Shown: piece by piece, positions 55,990-64,000 of the stretch
Layout: each line of letters opens with the position of its first letter
Numbering within the stretch: position 1 is the first letter of the stretch
DNA from: Dryococelus australis
Lineage: Eukaryota; Arthropoda; Insecta; Phasmatodea; Phasmatidae
Length of the DNA: 64,000 nt
Direction of reading: 5' to 3'
Assembly: GCA_029891345.1 (NCBI GenBank)
Contig: CM057000.1
Coordinates: 136,942,663-137,006,662 of the forward strand
Notes under the pieces: model-generated
Databases searched by the model: none
What the model saw: the letters and a program-made list of their open reading frames with translations, nothing else
Told to the model about the DNA's origin: nothing
Program-made: the position numbers and the translations under genes

Positions 55990-57700
55990 AACATTATTGA
56001 TCATAATGATAGTTTTTATGAATTCTTGCCTTTTGATGCAGTGACAATTTGACGATCATTAGATCTGAGCGATGTTTACATTGGTATGGTGTTGAATAAC
56101 TCATTTAGAAATGTGATAAAAACAATATTACTAAGAAAAACTATCATACTGATGCATGCCAACATGCTGCGCAGTGCATTTGCGCTTTCTACGGGCGACC
56201 GCCCCATCACGTGCCTACGAGAGCTCGAGGCAAGTCATAAACAGTGTCGGACAGTCTCGGATGTAAAGATGATTAAATGTGATTAATTATGAAATGTACG
56301 GCCCACCCAGAACCCAGCATGTATTCGCCACCCCCGGGAATAAATAAAATATTTTTGATGAACCACTACCCTATATTTAGCTGTGGAAGAAGATCCTACG
56401 ATAATACGAGATAGCAGCTCCTCTGCTGCCCTGCGACGTCGCATCCCGCCAGCCTCGGGACGAGGGTTTAAATTGGTCATCGCCTCCACGTAGGGAGATA
56501 AGAAATGGGCGGCGGCACCGCCACAACCTTGATAAACCTACCCCTGCACTGGAAGGCTACTCTACCCTGCACCCCTGGAAGATCGTTGACCATGGTGTTT
56601 TTCACAGTATAAGGAAGTCCGAGAGCACGCTTGGTAGAGAAGCCGGGCTCGCTGGCCGTGTAGGTCAGTGAGCACTCCCTGGTCTGCGGAAGACTTCTCT
56701 CTCCTCTCCTCTGCCACGGCTCAACATCTCCAGCAGCCTGCAATATGGCTTCAACCACCTCTGCAGACTAAGAAGACTGCACCATCCCTGCAGCTTGTAT
56801 AAGGCTCCTCCACAACTGCACCAGCTGACCGCAAGGGCGGCTTGACTCCAGAGGTAAACCTGACATCCTGTACCCTTTACCTCAGTCAACTTTCACGACT
56901 CTGCGGTAGTAGGTCGTTGCGACGTAATTTACCCTTCTGGACAAACCCCGTAAATTTGGACTCTCTGTAAAGAGCGTACTTTATGTAGATTTGAAATCTT
57001 GGTATTATTATTATCAGGCTCAACTTCGCCTGTTATGCTTACCGTCATTTTAACTTTAGTTCCTGGATCACAATTATTTTTAATATTTTTTTGTACGTTA
57101 GTAAATGTTGCGACACGTGTAATAGCAAAACCCTGCTGAATACTAGCCGTAAGGCGCACCGAACTCCACAGGAGACGGAGCTTGCAGAAAGCCTTAGTTT
57201 TCACAAGACATGCTGCTGCACCTGAGTTTCTGGTGTTCCCGCGCCTACCTTCGGTGGCATCCCAATACCGGACTGCACGTCTATACGTCAGGACCTTGGG
57301 TGTGACTGAACAAGTTGCGCCCCTAGGACTGCATGTCTGCGGAAGGGTCAGAGGACAGTACAGATGCGCCATAAGAAGGGTGGAACTAAGTGTTGCATAC
57401 GACGTAGAGAATGCTGTGCCTTACAGAGAGCTTTAAATTCTAACCCCAATAACAAAAACCCCCTCACATCTCATACATCCTGGGACAGCTGGTGTCCCGC
57501 CTTTTGGCAATCTTAGTAGTGAGGAAGATTGAATTCCCTGGGTGGGAAACAATCTCATTTCGCCTCACCCTGGGGTTCGACTCCCCTCTCTTCAGACAGT
57601 ATCCTCCCACTAAGCGGCCTCTCACAGATTCTACCACGAGGGGGGTAGTCAGCGCCTAAACCACTATCTCTCGAGATAGCCCGCGTCAATACATATATTA
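55990..57700. other. Unclassified moderately GC-rich DNA
   Basis: Several short frames on both strands, none with a known domain. 56283-56900 resembles LTR-like sequence in composition. A B-box-like GGTTCGACTCC is at 57574-57584. Confidence 0.3.
57574..57584 (+). promoter_or_regulatory. Pol III B-box-like sequence
   Basis: GGTTCGACTCC matches the tRNA B-box consensus GGTTCGANTCC and sits in GGGGTTCGACTCCCC, which could form a T-arm-like stem. No convincing A box or acceptor stem was found, so a tRNA-derived SINE or tRNA relic is only possible. Confidence 0.3.
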
Positions 57701-57739
57701 ACTTTCACTTCAGAATTTACAGACGTAGGAAATACTTCT

Positions 57740-58890
57740 TTGTTTTTTCTTTGCAGCTTGGGAAATATAGGAATGAAAAGGTTGTTACCATGATTGTGCA
57801 CTGCCAAAACAAAAACCTCTTTGTATTGCTTTTATCAACATTCCATAAAGCACTGTATCATGAACCAACAGATTTTTTTTCTGTAATTTCTTCATGGTGC
57901 TGTGGCCCAATCGTCACAGTTCCTTGGTCACAACTCAATCTACCCAACCTGCCTATCTACTTAAAGTCAAAGAATCGGGTCAGGAAGGGTTAACTGAAAC
58001 GTGTCGGCAAAAGATGGTATATTTGTGGATACTTTGGCTGTTGACCTTGTTCACTCACTCTTTTTTTTTCTGGATAGATGGAAACTACTACTTCCATAAA
58101 AACCTTGGAATTTCTGTTAAATAACATTTAATTGTACTCCCAATGTAATACAATATTGTTCTCCGCCTGTATTTACCAATAGAATACTTTCCCTTCACAA
58201 AAACCTTTTAATGCTCCTTAAAAAATGCTTTTCCAATACCTTCGACCTTGCTTTTACAAAAGCTTTACGAGATTCTTCAAACACGTTAACATAACAAACT
58301 CCACTTAAAATTCTATTGACCTGCCTGATTACTGCAGGTTTAGAAACCATGTTTTTTAATCCTCTTTTGAATACAGTTTAAAAAGAACCATTTAAAAACA
58401 CCCAACATTGCATGAATATCTAAAAACATTAGCACCTAAAATGTGCTGACACAAACTAATATTTTACAATGTCTACACACTTGTAAACACTCCAAAATAA
58501 TTTGTTTTTACAGTAAACTCCTTCTGTCTGGTGTTCTCCCAATTTACCTTCATTTAGGGTAACCACGAGCACCATTTAATGGCCACTTTACAAATCTCTC
58601 TTCCTTTACTGATGTTAAAAAATAAAGTTGTTTAAAACCTTTCCTCTCGGGTACTTCTACAAGTCCTCGCAACTGTTATCCCAGGGGAGAAATACACTAA
58701 AAGTATTTATTTTAAAATATCTTCACTCTACCCTCGCATACTTCACCGCACAGGGTGAATACACCAACAAATTTCAAATAACACCAACTCCTTTAAAATG
58801 TACTAGAAAAAGGCCCTGCTGAGGTACTGGTCTCTTATCGTTTTGGCTTTTTACAATTGATTAGCCCTAAAAAAATGCTCAGGACCAAAC
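57740..58890. other. AT-rich noncoding DNA
   Basis: No gene recognised; it leads into the 140-bp tandem array. Confidence 0.4.
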
Positions 58891-58892
58891 CG

Positions 58893-59592
58893 AAAGAAAT
58901 TCCCACCAAGTACTCCACAACATGCTCCACATTTACCTCCACATGGTTCATCAAACTGGGGATGCTCTTCCCACTGTACACTTGCATGGCGACTTGCCCG
59001 TGAACCCACACCAACACACTCGCCACACCACCAAAGAAATTCCCACCAAGTACTCCACAACACGCTCCACATTTACCTCCACATGGTTCGTCAAACTGGG
59101 GGTGCTCTTCCCACTGTACACTTGCGTGGCGGCTTGCCCGTGAACCCACACCAACACACTCGCCACACCACCAAAGAAATTCCCACCAAGTACTCCACAA
59201 CATGCTCCACATTTACCTCCACATGGTTCGTCAAACTGGGGGTGCTCTTCCCACTGTACACTTGCGTGGCTGCTTGCCCGTGAACCCACACCAACACACT
59301 CGCCACACCACCAAAGAAATTCCCACCAAGTACTCCACAACACGCTCCACATTTACCTCCACATGGTTCGTCAAACTGGGGATGCTCTTCCCACTGTACA
59401 CTTGCATGGCGACTTGCCCGTGAACTCGCACCAACACACTCGCCACACCACCAAAGAAATTCCCACCAAGTACTCCACAACACGCTCCACATTTACCTCC
59501 ACATGGTTCGTCAAACTGGGGATGCTCTTCCCACTGTACACTTGCGTGGCGGTTTGCCTGTGATCCCACACCAACACACTTGCCACACCACC
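58893..59592. repeat. 140-bp tandem array, five copies
   Basis: AAAGAAATTCCCACCAAGTA recurs exactly at 58893, 59033, 59173, 59313 and 59453, and the array ends at 59592: 700 bp with no length change between copies. Units differ at a few bases, for example ATGG/GTGG and CGAC/CGGC near TTGCCCG. Because 140 is not a multiple of three, the overlapping Trp/Cys/Gly-rich minus-strand frames are a by-product of the array, not genes. Confidence 0.97.
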
Positions 59593-60560
59593 AAAGCAGG
59601 CTGAGGATATTGTCCCCAACACCACTTTCGTTAAGGTTGCCAACTTCAGCACCAACTACTCTCCACACACACCATCCATCCGCCATTCACTCTCCCTCCC
59701 CAAAGTTCCAGTCCTTTCATTTATAGTCTCTCACCACAGTGACTAATACTCCCAACCTGTCCAATTATTCTGTCCAAGTTCCTTCTCAAAAACCATAACG
59801 AGACACTATCCCAAAGTACAATGCAGTTAACCTTCAACACACGCATAACTTCGGGAGGCACATGGGGAAACACATTTTAGGCTCTTCCCAATACTGTTTA
59901 CTCGGATTAATAGCCTTTCACTAGGGTTAACTCCAACACGGCCGCTCTTCATGTGCCTGACGCAGGGAATCCACAATTAAACAAAGTTCATGTGTGAGCT
60001 CAAAATTAACTAAGTTTTTGCTCTTTCTCCTCGTAGAAAACTAGCAAAGTTCCACACAGGACATTGCCAATAAAAGTCTTAATCTCGCAAACACACGGGA
60101 GAAACACTAAGTCCAGGGGCGCCTTCCTCCATACTCGGTCATTAAGTACGCCTTCCAAGAAAAATTCTATCTCCCACTCCTAATGGAATGAAAAATATTA
60201 AGTCCAAACCATCGTTCTTCTTGAAAAAAAGTCCCAATCTTGGCTGACCGAAAACTAGTACCCCTCGAAGTCTCCTCGCAGAAAATATTCAAAGTCCCCA
60301 CATCGATGAATATTTTTGCCAAGTCCGAAGATCCCATTAGTACTTAGCCCGTCGTAAGCAGGCTCCTCGTCTCGTCACTCAGGGCAGAAACCAGCTCACG
60401 CACCTTAATATATACGCCGAGTGAATCCCCACTTTCGTGCTCCCCTTCCCAAAGACTAGTACCTCAGCGCACCCTATACAGGCAGCACCCTCTTTATTAC
60501 CAGTATATTCAGAGTGGTGCGAAAAATCGGACAGCCAATGATGTCTCAGGGTACGCTTTC
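59593..60560. other. Unclassified DNA right of the tandem array
   Basis: Pyrimidine-rich, with short frames only. No family motif was recognised. Confidence 0.35.
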
Positions 60561-60636
60561 ACAATGAGTGCCTGTACGCCTGCTACACATGCCAGTCATG
60601 CAGGTAGATGCGCACTCATCTGCCAGGTGCTCACAC

Positions 60637-60906
60637 TTATCTAAACAGAGGAATTTTTTGAGCAATTTTTTCCATCTTTATCACACTCGTGACTAACATC
60701 CCATCACAGTGCATTTTGCAGTTTGTTTTTGTGAACCTGTACACAATAGATATGATGGTAGTAATACGTCTTCCGATAGTTTTACTTATGTCCTCGAATA
60801 ACTTTCCCATTCTAAATAAATGCACTATGATTCTTCGTTCTGTGGTGGTTTCCTCCAATTCGTTTCCCATAGCTGGTTCTAGACACACGCTAACTGCTAT
60901 GCACAT
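60637..60906 (-). pseudogene. Tc1/mariner-type N-terminal helix-turn-helix remnant
   Basis: The minus-strand frame contains MGNELEETTTERRIIVHLFR, MGKLFEDISKTIGRRITTI and ISIVYRFTKTN, the pattern of the paired-type DNA-binding helices that begin Tc1-like transposases. The catalytic domain is not present. It differs from the 39.8-40.9 kb copy, so it is probably another subfamily. Confidence 0.55.
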
Positions 60907-61273
60907 ATAGAGTGAAAACTAAAGACAGCTTTGCCTTACGGATCATGGGTTAACTGCAATGTGTTTACAAGACCAGTACTAGTTTGGCGTTGAATGCCAC
61001 ATGTTTGTCAACATTGTTAATCTGCTTGAAAACGACATGACTTACACAATTCTTTTTGGCTAATAGGAAATGCACCAATACGCTTATCGTGTTCAAATTG
61101 AAGCCCTACGGGTTTAAAATTAACTAAACGCTACTTGATTCAAGGGGGAGGCTGTTCCTCGTATCGTAGGAGTTGGCGGCACGCCGCGCCCGCTGGGGCG
61201 GCAGGTTGAGGTTTTTATCTTCGGTTGCCATCTGGGGTACACTAAATAGCAGATTGTACATCTAAGTAATCAC

Positions 61274-61783
61274 TCAATGGAAGTTATACACATGTCCCAG
61301 GCATAGCTCTATCTTGTGGGTTGCTTCCCACATCGGTAGGCGAGATTGTGTGACAAGTGTACTGGGGTGACCTGGGGATCGAGACCCCGCGATGAACAAC
61401 CTGAATTTAAGTGCGATATTGTACGCTAGCTTTGTATGAGTATTGGTGGTGGCTCTCGAATGTCTTGACGTGAACGTAGCGGAGATCATGGCCCGGGGAG
61501 CTATTTCCTTTTGTGCAAAAAGGCCAGTATAGAGTGTAGGGCATGTATGTTTCCGGGAGGGGGCAGTCGCACGCTGCAATAGGCACGACTTTCTGACGTG
61601 TTGCCTGTGTTGTAGGTGCAAGTGGGGCTCTTCTCTGCTTCGTTGACTGCGCTGCAGCAGCCAGCTGTGGGACAGCTGCTGACTTTGGTTGAGGCGGAGT
61701 CGTGTTCGTAATGCTTGTAGAAGGAAGGGTTGGTCGAGGGGGGGGGGGGTATGGCTGTCCATTCCTCCGTGAGGTCTGATCAT
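61274..61783 (-). pseudogene. Putative Gag N-terminal region, fragment F
   Basis: A 169-residue minus-strand frame is rich in Gln, Ser, Leu and Arg; a neighbouring frame reads Pro/Thr-rich. It lies downstream, in sense, of the F LTR, where Gag would start, but no diagnostic family motif is present, so the assignment is by position. Confidence 0.35.
61738..61749. repeat. Run of 12 G
   Basis: A homopolymer of guanines; length is likely unstable and error-prone in assembly. Confidence 0.9.
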
Positions 61784-62533
61784 TATATTCTGACTACTGA
61801 GTGTCCACAGTATAAAAGTAACAAATACTCGTAGGACCGTCTGCCCTTCACTCTGGAGGGTAAAGCAAATAGTGACTTCTTTTCAGTTGTCTTAGAATTA
61901 CTTAAGTCATTGATCTCTGCCTCAATGTCTTTGAGCCCTCTTAAGTTTATTCTTTATACCACTCTTTCGAGCTCGCAGCATGACCAACCAGTACGTTAGA
62001 CGAAGCCGGTTATAATAACTGTCCTACTGTGTTCGTCCAGATATACGGCTATGCCCAACGTGTCTCACAGCATAACACTTAGCCATTCGCTAGCCCGAAG
62101 GATTATACTGCAGGGACCCGTAGACAGTCGTAATACCTACGTGTAGTGAGTTCCTAGCCAAGGGCTCCCCCGAACATTAGCCAATGCTATACACCGAGCA
62201 TTACCATGACAAAACTCGGAATACCACTTGATATTCCTTGTATTTGCAGTGTGGCTGGTTCGCGAAGTTGGTGTTGCCTTACGTATTCAAAAGAAGTAAA
62301 ATTCAATAAATGAATTCAATGAGTTCTGATAACACTTGGGGATGACAAGGTTTAAAATCTCTAGAATTGAGAAGGTCCTAGAATTAAATTGCAATAGAAT
62401 TTTTATTATAATTACGTAAATTGCAAATAAATAAATTAATGCAGTGAACAGTAATGAGTAAAGTTACATTAAGTAAATATAACATAAATATTCACTGTGG
62501 ATAAATACACTGCGGAGGTTTAATCAAAGCAGT

Positions 62534-62552
62534 TCAGGTGGAGGCAACCTGA
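62534..62552 (-). promoter_or_regulatory. LTR hairpin 1, fragment F, with compensatory change
   Basis: Sense TCAGGTTGCCTCCACCTGA forms a perfect 6-bp stem in which the outer C-G pair of other copies has become T-A. Confidence 0.65.
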
Positions 62553-63102
62553 TTATGTTACATTACAGTGTTTAATAGAAATTGAAATATTTGGTAATTG
62601 AATAAATGATGCAAAATCTTAATAAGCCATGGGGAGTCCTAACCTTAATTAGGGGGTATCCAGAATGGACCTCGATGTGTACAAGGTTCTCTACCCAACT
62701 GATAAAGATGGCCGGGCTAAGGCCTTTTGGGGATGTCCTTAAGGGATGATGTCGCCATGGCCTTGGTTTACCTGGAGAGTGGAAGAGGGGTAGGAAGGTT
62801 TCAGGTCGACGTTGGTAGCTGCTGGCGGTGAAGACGACCCAGGAGGTTGGAGGCGCTTTCAGAAGTAGAGACCATCTGGTGACGGTGCCCTCTGGAACAG
62901 TTGGCGTTGTCGAAGATCACTCGTGGCTATGGCTACCATTGTGGCAGGGGGGCCCATTCCTTGTCAGGTTGCACCCGGCCTTCTTAGCCTAGGAGTTGTT
63001 GCAAAACAGAGTTTCTGCCGCAGTGTGGGATTTCCACCCTTAGTATCATCGCTGGCCTTTGCAGCCTCAAGGATGATGAGCAACTCCTGAGCCCCGGTCA
63101 CA

Positions 63103-63109
63103 GCCTTTT
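63103..63109 (-). promoter_or_regulatory. TATA box of fragment F LTR
   Basis: Minus-strand TTAGTATAAAAGGC is nearly identical to the C promoter TTAGTATAAAAGCA. Confidence 0.65.
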
Positions 63110-63539
63110 ATACTAACTTCTACCGACCCTAGGTGCTCAGAGGGGTGCGGGGGAGCTAGCCCCGCCTCTCAGTGGAGGAGCTTGCGACGTCACATGCATG
63201 AGCACTGGGTCTTTATCTTGCCTGCCTCTTGGCGTGTGGTGGCGAGCTCTTTGGTCCGTATGCGCTCAAAGAGGCAGTAACTCTTCGTTGATTTACCCGC
63301 TTCCTCTAGCGGCGTGTAGTTTGCAAAGTGCGCACTCCCTCTAGCAGGTGTGGCGAAGTGTAGTGGTGTTTCATTTAGGCAGAGGCGATGACGTGACTGC
63401 GTATTGGCTATGTGGAGCGACGTTAAAAGTTAGGAGCACGAGGTTGGAAGTATGTTGAGTCTATTGAACTTTGCCATTATTTAGATGGGGCAAAGTCGGC
63501 CATTTAGAGAGCGCTTCTTCTAAGCGCTGAAATGCATCA

Positions 63540-64000
63540 TGCATCAAAATTAAATAATATGTTTTAATTTAATGTTGGTTTTTATATCTTACTGATGCTT
63601 TTTGTGACCACTGTATTTCATACAGCTAATGAACCTGCCAGAGCAAAACAAAGACAAGTTAGTGATTACTTCTCTTAAAGGATGATGATTATTTGATGAA
63701 AAGTTTTTATTGTAAAAGTGTAACAATGTTTTAATAATGTGGAATTTCTGCATGTAGTTTTATTTTGCTGGAGACTGCAAAAATAATGTATTCTTACTGC
63801 GGAATAGTGTGTCTTCATTTTAAAATCGCCTAAACTTGTGTATAATGTATGTGTACTGGCTTGAATAGGAAAAGAGGTAAGTTTTTTTTTTCTCAAACCA
63901 CAACAATGAGTTTCATTCAAAGAATTGTAGCAAATGTCACAAAGAAAGTAAAATGTTTAAAGTTTATGCTCTGATTAAACACTTTTATAAATTAATAGAG
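63540..64000. other. AT-rich noncoding DNA
   Basis: No gene or repeat recognised in the last 460 bp. Confidence 0.5.

Larger units (their letters stand above)
62430..63530 (-). mobile_element. Fragment F: LTR region of the gypsy-like family
   Basis: Minus-strand TATA (63103-63109) and hairpin 1 (62534-62552) are spaced as in E and A. The poly(A) hairpin is not kept. Outer boundary approximate. Confidence 0.6.

Noticed and set aside
58835-59686. Several 125-151-residue minus-strand frames rich in Trp, Cys and Gly
   Set aside because: They are overlapping readings of the 140-bp tandem array shifted by one period each; the array, not a protein, explains their openness.
63625-63660. Possible short exon between an AG and a GT near the right end
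   Set aside because: Too short, no homology recognised, and such AG/GT pairs are common in AT-rich DNA.

Overview
The window reads as eukaryotic, most likely arthropod, nuclear DNA: an AT-rich background, long introns with GT/AG boundaries, and the 3' end of a typical calpain gene whose last residues look like insect calpain A/B proteins. The assignment to an insect (or another large-genome arthropod) is inference. The only host coding sequence I can support is three + strand exons at 39287-39414, 43666-43861 and 49938-50023. They encode the C-terminal penta-EF-hand (PEF) domain of calpain in matching phases (0 at the first junction, 1 at the second) and end in TAA. Upstream calpain exons were not found, so the first ~39 kb is probably intron.

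Most of the rest is transposon debris. One Ty3/gypsy-like LTR family accounts for at least six fragments: C (+, about 9.04-18.89 kb), A (-, 18.9-24.3 kb), B (-, 24.3-30.5 kb), D (-, 45.3-46.4 kb), E (-, about 52.4-53.9 kb) and F (-, 61.3-63.5 kb), with a possible G near 54.5 kb. C and A lie tail to tail. All are broken by stops, frameshifts or deletions. Together they show a family with a conserved Gag N-terminal motif, a tandem pair of PHD-like zinc fingers in Gag, a shortened zinc knuckle, protease, RT, RNase H and integrase with a GPY-type end, and a Pro/Ser/Thr-rich tail after integrase. Their LTR regions share a TATA box, a 6-bp hairpin with a seven-base loop, and a second hairpin that holds the poly(A) signal.

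Inside or beside the calpain introns are a 4.8-kb hAT-like fold-back element with an 8-bp target duplication (34270-39062), a dead Tc1-like transposase (39828-40955), a third partial copy of the fold-back arm (42013-42908), LTR fragment D, and a 5'-truncated Ty1/copia element (46435-49640). The copia element has lost almost all of its RT and carries five in-frame copies of a 36-bp RNase H segment. Downstream of the gene are LTR fragment E, unclassified repeat-rich DNA with a candidate promoter and signal-peptide exon (55.4-55.9 kb), an exact five-copy 140-bp tandem array (58893-59592), a Tc1-like helix-turn-helix remnant (about 60.6-60.9 kb) and LTR fragment F.

The most unusual material is the RNA-structure and Gag zinc-finger architecture of the LTR family, the giant fold-back element ending 224 bp from a calpain exon, and the RNase H microduplication. 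I found no rRNA, CRISPR array or convincing tRNA gene.
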